Both the position numbers and the translations under genes were made by a program. From an uncultured Sulfurovum sp. (GTDB lineage Bacteria > Campylobacterota > Campylobacteria > Campylobacterales > Sulfurovaceae), in assembly GCA_947311605.1 (NCBI GenBank), contig CAMZLC010000122.1, positions 1 through 6,532 of the forward strand: a stretch of DNA of 6,532 bases, in the 5' to 3' direction. This document shows, piece after piece, positions 1 through 5,510 of the stretch. A model generated the notes under the pieces. That model was given only the letters and a program-made list of their open reading frames with translations. It was not told the DNA's origin and did no database searches. Within the stretch, counting starts at the first letter, position 1; each line of letters begins with the position of its first letter.

Positions 1-693
1 ATACAATATCCTACCGCAATGTGGGCAGGTCGCAATCTCTTCACCACGGATGACCTCTGAGTATGCCTTGTCATTGATTTTCATATAGCAGCCATAGCAT
101 GCCTGTTTTTTGGCTGCTACTACGGCTGTATTGCCTGCCCAGTTTCTCACTTTTTCATAAAATGCCAAGATCTTTTGGTCTATCCCAGAGACTTTCGCAA
201 TCCGCTCCTTGTAAAGACCCTCTTTTTTCTTCTCTATCTCGGTCAGCTCTTTTTGTGCCTCTTTGTTCGTCGCTGCCACAGTGGTGCTCAACTCCGAAAG
301 TGTAGCTTCCAGCTCTGCTGCCTCTTCCCCTTTGGTGCCATTTATTTTGCCCAGTCTCTCGATCTCTTCATTGGCGAATGTCAGCTTTTCTTTGGCAAGC
401 TCCTCTTCCAGAGAGAGTGCCTTCATCTCTTTTTCATTGGTGACAGCCTTGTTTTTTTTCTGGATAGATTTCAGCTGCTCGTCCAGTGTAGTGATCTGCT
501 CTTCGTAGCTCTTTATCTTGCCCTGATTGTCAGCTATGTGGCTTTTTAGCGTCTCTACTTTTTCGCTCACCTCATCTACTTTACGTTGCTCTTTGGCGAT
601 CTTTTTCTGCACGGCCTCTATCTGCGGCGTAAATCCATCTACGCTTTTATCTATCTTTGAGAGCTCTACTAGCCCTTTCAGGTGCTTGTTCAA
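1..693 (-). CDS. Coiled-coil C4-type zinc-ribbon protein (HP0958/FlgZ-like), 3' end cut by window edge
   Basis: The minus-strand frame is open from a TTG at 693-691 to position 1, giving 231 residues without a stop. Residues ~5-180 are a long charged helical region rich in K/E/Q heptad-like spacing, with the family-typical stretch NEKEMKALSLEEELAKEKL at about 86-104. The C-terminal part holds a zinc ribbon with two CxxC pairs (C199/C202 and C223/C226) and ends ...CPHCGRILY at the edge. Known homologues are about 240-255 residues, so only a short tail should be missing. In Helicobacter pylori the homologue HP0958 (FlgZ) binds RpoN and flaA mRNA and supports flagellum assembly; whether that role applies here is unknown. 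The frame upstream of the TTG has no ATG or GTG before the in-frame nif3 stop at 723-721, so TTG is the only good start. The gene follows nif3 by 27 bases and is probably co-transcribed with it. Family assignment is strong; the exact function is inferred. Confidence 0.88.
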   Translation of the reverse strand, partial: MNKHLKGLVELSKIDKSVDGFTPQIEAVQKKIAKEQRKVDEVSEKVETLKSHIADNQGKIKSYEEQITTLDEQLKSIQKKNKAVTNEKEMKALSLEEELAKEKLTFANEEIERLGKINGTKGEEAAELEATLSELSTTVAATNKEAQKELTEIEKKKEGLYKERIAKVSGIDQKILAFYEKVRNWAGNTAVVAAKKQACYGCYMKINDKAYSEVIRGEEIATCPHCGRILY

Positions 694-700
694 TACTTTT

Positions 701-706
701 TCCTTT
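701..706 (-). promoter_or_regulatory. Ribosome binding site AAAGGA that fixes the TTG start of the zinc-ribbon gene
   Basis: AAAGGA on the minus strand lies 7 bases upstream of the TTG at 693. It sits in the 27-base gap after the nif3 stop. It supports TTG as the true start, since no ATG or GTG exists in that frame between the nif3 stop and this site. Confidence 0.7.
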
Positions 707-720
707 GGGTGGTAAATTAT

Positions 721-1455
721 TTACTGGGATACTTGTTCCATCATAAATGGATTTTTTGATTTCATGATTATAGCTAAAATCCCTAAAATCTTCAACTCCT
801 CTGCCAAAATCTCTGCGAAAAAGGATTCGCTCTCGTAATGTCCGATATCCACCATCATGAGATTTTCGGACAGTGCCTTCATGGCATCATGGTACTTGAT
901 GTCCCCTGTCAAAAAACAGTCAGCCTCTACCTCGTCGATCAGCGAAGCGCCCGATCCTGTCGTCAATGCAATGGAGCATATCAGCTCTTTTTTTCCTATC
1001 ACTTTGAGCGTAGGCAGCGCAAGTTTTTGCCGAAGCAACTCCAGCAATTCTTGATACTTCCACCTTCCTTTGGCTGTACAGACAAAGGTCTCCTGTTTTT
1101 CCAGTGTGAAGCCCAATATCTTTTCAAATACATACTTATTGAGGTGGGTTTTGTCAAAGTTGGTATGCATGGCGATACAGGATTGTCTCTTGCGCACCAT
1201 CTTCTCCAGCAGATTGGCAGGATACCTGGCAAAGTCCAGCGCTGTCAATCCAGAGAAGATCAGTGGATGATGCACCACAAAGAGTGTCCCCTCTTTTGTC
1301 TCCTCCACTATCTCCATATCTATATCCAGCGAAAGGACGATATCGGTTACCTCTCGACCCATCTCCCCGATAATCAGTCCTGAGTTATCCCATTTTTCCT
1401 GAAGTTCAAAGGGGCTTATTTTGTCCAAGTGATCGTATATCTCTTGTAATTTCAT
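721..1455 (-). CDS. NIF3/DUF34 family dinuclear metal-binding protein (YbgI-like)
   Basis: This 244-residue protein is full length for the short, bacterial YbgI-like form of the NIF3 family (about 245-250 residues); longer members carry an inserted PII/CutA-like domain that is absent here. The metal site is intact: H62-H63 in VHHPLIF, D101 in MHTNFDK, and H206 with E210 in DIGHYESE. These match the spacing of the E. coli YbgI ligands (H63, H64, D101, H215, E219). Other family landmarks are DNSGLIIG near residues 23-30, TGDIKYHD near 183-190 and the C-terminal SKNPF. The family is often annotated as 'GTP cyclohydrolase I type 2', but its physiological role is unsettled, so I make no enzymatic claim. 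The ATG at 1455 has a weak AAAAGAG ribosome site just upstream and a -10-like TATACT close by. It is the first gene of a minus-strand unit that continues into the zinc-ribbon gene. In other Campylobacterota it normally follows glyQ directly; here the Kdo operon lies between them. Confidence 0.93.
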   Translation of the reverse strand: MKLQEIYDHLDKISPFELQEKWDNSGLIIGEMGREVTDIVLSLDIDMEIVEETKEGTLFVVHHPLIFSGLTALDFARYPANLLEKMVRKRQSCIAMHTNFDKTHLNKYVFEKILGFTLEKQETFVCTAKGRWKYQELLELLRQKLALPTLKVIGKKELICSIALTTGSGASLIDEVEADCFLTGDIKYHDAMKALSENLMMVDIGHYESESFFAEILAEELKILGILAIIMKSKNPFMMEQVSQ

Positions 1456-1473
1456 GTGACTCTTTTTTGACCT

Positions 1474-1479
1474 AGTATA
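1474..1479 (-). promoter_or_regulatory. Candidate -10 box (TATACT) for nif3 and the zinc-ribbon gene
   Basis: TATACT reads on the minus strand, preceded by T, about 18 bases upstream of the nif3 ATG. A start site near 1467 would give a leader of roughly a dozen bases including the AAAAGAG ribosome site. No convincing -35 hexamer is seen, which is usual for sigma-70 promoters of Campylobacterota. Prediction from sequence only. Confidence 0.45.
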
Positions 1480-1538
1480 ACACGAAAAGCATTAGAGTTT
1501 CAGCATTTTCCTCTGCTGCCACACTAAGCAATTTTCTG

Positions 1539-1544
1539 TATAAT
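1539..1544 (+). promoter_or_regulatory. Candidate -10 box (TATAAT) for the kdsD-kdsB-kdsA operon
   Basis: A perfect TATAAT consensus in the context TTTTCTGTATAATTATCAC lies about 28 bases upstream of the preferred kdsD start at 1572. A transcript starting near 1551 would have a leader of about 20 bases. There is a T-rich tract just upstream but no recognisable -35 element. It is the best promoter candidate for the Kdo operon, as kdsB and kdsA overlap their upstream genes and have no room for promoters of their own. Confidence 0.6.
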
Positions 1545-1560
1545 TATCACAAATGTTATA

Positions 1561-1566
1561 AAAGGG
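1561..1566 (+). promoter_or_regulatory. Ribosome binding site AAAGGG favouring the TTG start of kdsD
   Basis: AAAGGG ends 5 bases before the TTG at 1572, a normal spacing. The alternative GTG at 1566 overlaps the purine tract itself, leaving no separate Shine-Dalgarno site for it. The choice changes the protein by only two N-terminal residues. Confidence 0.55.
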
Positions 1567-1571
1567 TGGCC

Positions 1572-2528
1572 TTGGCAAATGTAATAGAAAAAGCAAAACA
1601 AGTGATCAGAATAGAATCAGAGATGATTCAGTGTCTTGCTGACAGACTTGATGAGAATTTCACAGCATGCATTGAAAAACTACTCCGCTCAAAGGGGAGG
1701 GTCGTGGTCTCTGGCATGGGAAAATCGGGACATATCGGATCCAAAATAGCTGCAACACTTGCAAGTACAGGTACGCCAAGCTTTTTCATGCACCCCGCAG
1801 AAGCATCGCATGGCGACCTAGGCATGCTAACCGCAGAGGATATCCTGTTGCTGATCTCCTATTCGGGTGAAAGCGAAGAGATATTGAGGCTTATCCCCGC
1901 ACTCAAACATCGTGGTCTCACATTGATCGCCATGACGGGAGAGTCCCATTCTACTTTGGCAAAGGTAGCAGACATCGTCTTGGATATTCATGTTAAGAAG
2001 GAGGCCTGCCCCCTTCAGTTGGCACCCACCTCCTCTACCACTGCCACACTGGTCATGGGTGATGCACTGGCCGTCGTACTCATGGAAGAGAAAGGCTTTC
2101 GGCCTGATGATTTCGCCCGCTTTCATCCCGGCGGAAGTTTGGGGCGAAAGCTACTCACCAGCGTCAAAGATATCATGCGCAGCGACCATCTCCCCATCGT
2201 CTCGTCCCACAGTGATTTTGCTGAGGTGATACAGACTATGACCCGTGGCAAGCTCGGGTTATGTATCGTCAAGAAGCAAGAGGAGATTCTCGGCATCATT
2301 ACCGACGGTGACTTGCGCAGATCACTGAATCGAACAGACAAAAGTAGATTTGGGCTCACTGCTTCAGAGATGATGACACACCAGCCCAAGATTGTACCCC
2401 AAAAGATGATGGCGACAGAGGCGGAGGCGCTCATGATCTCCGAAAAGATCAAAGAGCTTCTGGTTGTCGATACCTCCGGCGCACTTGTCGGCATCGTGCA
2501 GCTCTTCGATACGGGGAAAATAGCATGA
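1572..2528 (+). CDS. kdsD: Arabinose-5-phosphate isomerase (KdsD/KpsF/GutQ family)
   Basis: The enzyme interconverts D-ribulose-5-phosphate and D-arabinose-5-phosphate, the first step of Kdo synthesis for lipopolysaccharide, in the cytoplasm. The 318-residue protein has the family architecture: an N-terminal SIS sugar-isomerase domain (about residues 10-195) followed by two CBS domains (about 200-318). The SIS landmarks SGMGKSGHIG, SHGDLGML, SYSGESEE and FHPGGSLGRKLL are all present. Counting from the TTG start, K51, E103, E144 and H185 fall at a constant offset of eight from the E. coli KdsD catalytic set (K59, E111, E152, H193), so activity is expected. The CBS part includes ITDGDLRR. The TTG at 1572 is preferred over the GTG at 1566 because of ribosome-site spacing. 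It overlaps kdsB by 4 bases (ATGA), indicating translational coupling. Linkage to kdsB and kdsA argues for a biosynthetic KdsD role rather than a GutQ or capsule-specific KpsF role. Confidence 0.93.
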   Translation: MANVIEKAKQVIRIESEMIQCLADRLDENFTACIEKLLRSKGRVVVSGMGKSGHIGSKIAATLASTGTPSFFMHPAEASHGDLGMLTAEDILLLISYSGESEEILRLIPALKHRGLTLIAMTGESHSTLAKVADIVLDIHVKKEACPLQLAPTSSTTATLVMGDALAVVLMEEKGFRPDDFARFHPGGSLGRKLLTSVKDIMRSDHLPIVSSHSDFAEVIQTMTRGKLGLCIVKKQEEILGIITDGDLRRSLNRTDKSRFGLTASEMMTHQPKIVPQKMMATEAEALMISEKIKELLVVDTSGALVGIVQLFDTGKIA

Positions 2529-3301
2529 AAATCGTCGTAGTCATCCCCGCCAGACTGCACGCCACCAGACTGCCTCGCAAGGTGATTCTCGATCTTTGTG
2601 GCTGGCCCATGGTGCGCTATGCCTATGAGGCTGCCCTGCAGGCTCCTGGGATCGATGCAGTCTACATCGCTACCGACTCAGAGGAGGTCAAAAATGTCTG
2701 TGCTGACTTTACCACACATATCCTCATGACCAGTGACAGCCATCAGTCCGGCACGGATCGTCTCGCAGAAGCTGTGGAGACAATCGACTGTGATGGTGTC
2801 ATCAACATTCAGGGGGATGAGCCACTGATCGATCCCAGGCTGATCGGCAAGTTGGCATCGATGCTTAGGGAAAGCAAGGCTGAGATGTGCAGTGCTATGC
2901 ACCGAATCAGATACTTTGACGAACTTGCGTCTCCTCACACGGTCAAGGTGGTAGTCAACAGCCACAACCATGCACTCTACTTCTCTCGTGCCGCCATTCC
3001 CCACCACAGAGAAGCGCAAAATCCCTCCTCCGATCCAAGCAACACTATCCCGGAAGCGCTCTGCTTTTTCAAACACATCGGCATCTACGGCTACACAAAA
3101 ACATTTTTGAAGCAGTTTGCCTCCCTGCCCCCCTCCTCTCTTGAAAAAGCAGAAAAGCTGGAACAGCTCAGAGCATTGGAAAATGACTATACGATCAAAA
3201 TGCTAGAGACAGCCTATGAGCCTATAGGGGTAGACACCGTAGAAGATCTAGAAAAAGCGCGCCTTCTCCTCGCCAAAAAACAGCAACAAAAGGAACGATA
3301 A
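2525..3301 (+). CDS. kdsB: 3-deoxy-manno-octulosonate cytidylyltransferase (CMP-Kdo synthetase)
   Basis: The enzyme activates Kdo with CTP to give CMP-Kdo, the donor used by the Kdo transferase WaaA at the inner membrane. The 258-residue length is close to the usual 245-255. Family landmarks in order are IPARLHATRLPRK (residues 7-19, nucleotide-binding loop), SGTDRLAEA (75-83), NIQGDEPL (94-101) and GVDTVEDLEKAR near the C-terminus (235-246). D98 and D237 correspond to the paired aspartates that hold the catalytic metal ions. The loop reads RLPRKVILDLCGWP where the common form is RLPGKPL...GKP; this resembles the relaxed loop of other Campylobacterota, so I treat it as a lineage variant. Start ATG 2525 overlaps the kdsD stop (ATGA). 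The last base of its TAA stop is the first base of the kdsA ATG. It must be translated from the operon message, probably by coupling. Confidence 0.95.
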   Translation: MKIVVVIPARLHATRLPRKVILDLCGWPMVRYAYEAALQAPGIDAVYIATDSEEVKNVCADFTTHILMTSDSHQSGTDRLAEAVETIDCDGVINIQGDEPLIDPRLIGKLASMLRESKAEMCSAMHRIRYFDELASPHTVKVVVNSHNHALYFSRAAIPHHREAQNPSSDPSNTIPEALCFFKHIGIYGYTKTFLKQFASLPPSSLEKAEKLEQLRALENDYTIKMLETAYEPIGVDTVEDLEKARLLLAKKQQQKER

Positions 3302-4098
3302 TGAAGCACAACGATACGCTTTACCAGACACTGACGCAGCAGAGATTTCTCCTCGCAGGCCCCTGTGCCATAGAGAGTGAGATGCTTGTCATGCAAGTAG
3401 CTGAAGAGGTCAAACGAATCAGCGAAACGCTGCAGATACCCTGTGTGTTTAAGTCCTCCTTTGACAAGGCTAACCGAACCTCTCTCGACTCTTTTAGGGG
3501 ACCAGGACTAGAGGAGGGATTGCGTATTTTAGAGAAGGTCAAAACAGAACTTGCCCTGCCCATCGTCACAGATATTCATGAATCACATCAGGCTGCTTCA
3601 GTCGCTGAGGTAGCCGATATCCTTCAGATCCCGGCCTTTTTGTGTCGCCAGACAGACCTGCTTGTTGCCGCTGCCCACACAGGCAAAATCGTCAATATCA
3701 AAAAAGCCCAGTTTCTCGATGGCAAAGATATGTTCTATCCTGCACAGAAGGTCAAAGAGGCAGGCAACGACAAGATCATGCTGACCGAAAGAGGCACTCT
3801 GCTTGGGCTGGGAAGACTGGTGGTGGATATGACACAGATCGTCGACATGAAGCGTTTTGGCTACCCGGTAGTCATGGATGTCACCCATGCCACGCAGAGA
3901 CCCGGAGGTGGGGCTACCAGCGGAGGCAATCCCCACTATGCACCCTATATTGCCAAAGCAGCAGCAGCGGTCGGAGTGGATGGTTTCTTCTTCGAAGTGC
4001 ATCCCGACCCGGAACATGCACTGAGTGACGGAAGCAATATGGTCAGACTCGATGCCTTAGAAGAGATATTGAAGCCTCTTTGGGACGCGAAAGGATAA
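3301..4098 (+). CDS. kdsA: 3-deoxy-8-phosphooctulonate synthase (Kdo-8-phosphate synthase), metal-dependent class
   Basis: The enzyme condenses phosphoenolpyruvate with arabinose-5-phosphate, the product of the kdsD enzyme, to give Kdo-8-phosphate in the cytoplasm. The 265-residue (beta/alpha)8-barrel protein has AGPCAIES (19-26), FKSSFDKANRTS (50-61), FRGPGLEEG, TDIHE, KKAQF, TERGT (162-166), DVTHATQRPGG (193-203) and FFFEVHPDP. C22, H196, E232 and D243 line up with the metal ligands of the Aquifex aeolicus enzyme (C11, H185, E222, D233), placing it in the metal-dependent class; E. coli KdsA has Asn at the Cys position. The stretch after TERGT reads LLGLGRLVVDM, less like the common FGYxNLVVD. 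An AAGGA site six bases before ATG 3301 lies inside the end of kdsB, and the TAATG junction suggests coupled translation. The kdsC phosphatase is not in this operon. The stop codon is 3 bases from the convergent glyQ stop. Confidence 0.96.
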   Translation: MKHNDTLYQTLTQQRFLLAGPCAIESEMLVMQVAEEVKRISETLQIPCVFKSSFDKANRTSLDSFRGPGLEEGLRILEKVKTELALPIVTDIHESHQAASVAEVADILQIPAFLCRQTDLLVAAAHTGKIVNIKKAQFLDGKDMFYPAQKVKEAGNDKIMLTERGTLLGLGRLVVDMTQIVDMKRFGYPVVMDVTHATQRPGGGATSGGNPHYAPYIAKAAAAVGVDGFFFEVHPDPEHALSDGSNMVRLDALEEILKPLWDAKG

Positions 4099-4120
4099 GA
4101 GCTATCCCCGCACCCTTTCG
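4088..4120. terminator. Possible hairpin at the kdsA/glyQ convergent junction
   Basis: A perfect 7-base inverted repeat (CGAAAGG at 4088-4094, CCTTTCG at 4114-4120) encloses both stop codons with a 19-base loop. A competing smaller hairpin, GGATA at 4093-4097 with TATCC at 4103-4107 and a 5-base loop, overlaps it. On the plus strand the repeat is followed by a pyrimidine-rich but not uniform T stretch. The stem is short and there is no clean U-tract on either side, so termination is only a possibility. Confidence 0.25.
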
Positions 4121-4983
4121 TTCCTCTCTTGTTCCTGTGCCTTATAAAGCTCTGCACACCCTATAGAAAGCTCACGCACTTTCAATATATAGTTCTGACG
4201 CTGTGCCTGAGAGATCGCCTTGCGTGCATCAAGCACATTGAAGGCGTGTGAAGCGACCATGCACTGGTCATAGGCAGGCAGGGGCAATCCAGCCTCCAGA
4301 CAGGCTTTACACTCATTCGATGCATCGTCAAAGTGTTGGAACAAATTTTCTACATTGGCCACTTCAAAGTGGTACTTGGAAAACTCATACTCTGTCTCTT
4401 TGTGTACATCACCATAGGTCGTTACGGTATCGCCCATCTTATTCCATATAAGGTCATAGACAGAGTCTACTCCTTGCAAGTACATCGCAAGTCTCTCTGT
4501 ACCATAGGTAATCTCCACAGCCACAGGGTCACAGGCGATGCCTCCTACCTGCTGGAAGTAGGTAAACTGTGTCACCTCCATCCCATCCAGCCAGACCTCC
4601 CAGCCAAGCCCCCAGGCTCCTAAGGTCGGTGATTCCCAGTTGTCTTCTACGAAGCGTATATCATGCTCTTGCAGGTTAAGTCCCAAATACTCAAGCGATT
4701 TCAAGTAAAGCTCTTGAATATTGTCAGGACTGGGCTTAATCAGTGCCTGAAACTGATAATACGCACCCAAACGGTTAGGATTCTCCCCATAACGCCCATC
4801 AGTCGGACGACGGCTAGGTGCCACATAGGCAGCCGACCAAGGCTTAGAATCTAAGCTTCTTAGCAGTGTCGCTGGGTGAAATGTCCCTGCACCAGATGGG
4901 ATATCATAAGGCTGCACAATGTTACAGCCCTGCTCTGCCCAGAATTGTTGTAGTTTGAGTAGCATATCGCTAAATGTTAGCAT
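4102..4983 (-). CDS. glyQ: Glycine--tRNA ligase alpha subunit
   Basis: This is the alpha subunit of the bacterial alpha2-beta2 glycyl-tRNA synthetase, a class II enzyme that charges tRNA-Gly in the cytoplasm. It holds the glycine- and ATP-binding core; the beta subunit (glyS) is not in the window. The 293-residue length is normal for the subunit. Highly conserved blocks are visible: FWAEQGCNIVQPYD (14-27), GAGTFHPAT (31-39), the motif 2 region VAPSRRPTDGRYGENPNR (54-71), FVEDNWESPTLGAWGLGWEV (111-130) and the motif 3 region EITYGTERLAMYL (157-169). The ATG at 4983 has an AAAAGGA ribosome site six bases upstream, inside the 3' end of the preceding nuclease-like gene, whose stop codon lies within the first codons of glyQ (7-base overlap). 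The gene converges with kdsA. In Campylobacter and Helicobacter nif3 normally follows glyQ; that arrangement is broken here by the Kdo operon. Confidence 0.97.
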   Translation of the reverse strand: MLTFSDMLLKLQQFWAEQGCNIVQPYDIPSGAGTFHPATLLRSLDSKPWSAAYVAPSRRPTDGRYGENPNRLGAYYQFQALIKPSPDNIQELYLKSLEYLGLNLQEHDIRFVEDNWESPTLGAWGLGWEVWLDGMEVTQFTYFQQVGGIACDPVAVEITYGTERLAMYLQGVDSVYDLIWNKMGDTVTTYGDVHKETEYEFSKYHFEVANVENLFQHFDDASNECKACLEAGLPLPAYDQCMVASHAFNVLDARKAISQAQRQNYILKVRELSIGCAELYKAQEQERNERVRG

Positions 4984-5510
4984 ATTAGTTCCTTTTGAAA
5001 ATGTTTTTTGTATTCATTGGTGAAAAATTGGACATCATTGGTATAAATTTTATCAAAAAATTGACCCACATATTCTTCTAAATCAAATTGAATAATATTC
5101 TTAGTTATTCCTCTTCTCCATTTAGGAGGATGGTTCTTAAAAATTACACAATAAATAAACGTATAATTTCTTTTAAGTATATTACTATTCATCAAAATAT
5201 CTTTAAGTACATCTTTACTATTTGTTAATTTTTTTTGAATTTCTTTATTTTTAATATCTGAATATTTACTATTCTTAAATTCAATACAATAAATATTGTT
5301 AGCCTGAATCAATAAGGCATCAAATGAAGATGGTTGCTTAAGCGGATATTTATCTTTAATAATTTTATCAAAATTAAAAACTCTTTGGGTTTCATTCTGA
5401 CATAAATATTCATTTTCTTTATTTTTATCATTATCGTCTAAACTCGTATTTTTCAACGTACTTAGATAAGAAGAAAATTTAGATTTAAAAATAGATTCAA
5501 TATCAGCCAT
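4977..5510 (-). CDS. Putative PD-(D/E)XK-type nuclease, partner of the upstream AAA ATPase
   Basis: I do not recognise this 177-residue protein as a named family. Its core shows the pattern of a PD-(D/E)XK nuclease: E40 in a predicted helix (NETQRVFNFDKII), D64 in SSFDALLIQ, then after 12 residues E77-F-K79 in IYCIEFKNSK, flanked by short hydrophobic strands. A Lys/Gln-rich helix follows (about 85-108), then a strand (YTFIYCVIF, 116-124) and a C-terminal segment with aromatic and acidic residues. There is no signal peptide or membrane segment, so it should be cytoplasmic. The start ATG 5510 lies 8 bases inside the end of the ATPase gene, with GGAG ten bases upstream (5521-5524); its stop overlaps glyQ by 7 bases. 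The A+T-rich base and codon use (many AAA, AAT, ATT codons) differs sharply from glyQ. Inference: the nucleolytic effector of a two-gene ATPase-nuclease system, perhaps anti-phage. A structural DNA-binding role without catalysis cannot be excluded. Confidence 0.6.
   Translation of the reverse strand: MADIESIFKSKFSSYLSTLKNTSLDDNDKNKENEYLCQNETQRVFNFDKIIKDKYPLKQPSSFDALLIQANNIYCIEFKNSKYSDIKNKEIQKKLTNSKDVLKDILMNSNILKRNYTFIYCVIFKNHPPKWRRGITKNIIQFDLEEYVGQFFDKIYTNDVQFFTNEYKKHFQKELIC
4990..4996 (-). promoter_or_regulatory. Ribosome binding site of glyQ inside the upstream gene
   Basis: AAAAGGA on the minus strand sits six bases before the glyQ ATG and within the last codons of the PD-(D/E)XK-like gene. 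It is a strong site, so glyQ may be translated efficiently on a shared message and need not rely wholly on coupling. Confidence 0.75.

Larger units (their letters stand above)
1456..1565. other. Divergent intergenic region between nif3 and the Kdo operon
   Basis: This 110-base stretch separates the two divergent transcription units and is the only sizeable non-coding segment in the window. It holds a -10-like hexamer facing each way (1474-1479 minus, 1539-1544 plus), about 60 bases apart. I see no strong inverted repeat, operator or riboswitch in it. Confidence 0.7.

Noticed and set aside
175..549. 124-residue plus-strand frame with hydrophobic, Phe/Leu-rich protein
   Set aside because: It is the reverse complement of the Lys/Glu-rich coiled-coil gene; the apparent membrane-like character comes from reading AAA/GAA codons on the other strand.
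838..1383. 181-residue plus-strand open frame opposite nif3
   Set aside because: It is antisense to a clearly conserved NIF3 protein, has no recognisable motif and is explained by codon bias of the true gene.
1500..1565. Riboswitch or long regulatory leader before kdsD
   Set aside because: The candidate -10 lies only about 28 bases from the start codon, leaving a leader too short for a structured riboswitch, and no strong stem is seen.
2123..2560. 145-residue minus-strand frame opposite kdsD
   Set aside because: Shadow of the CBS-domain half of kdsD; no supporting motif.
3598..4017. Frames of 128-139 residues on either strand within kdsA
   Set aside because: They lie wholly inside kdsA, which has all its catalytic residues; no independent start signals or motifs are seen.
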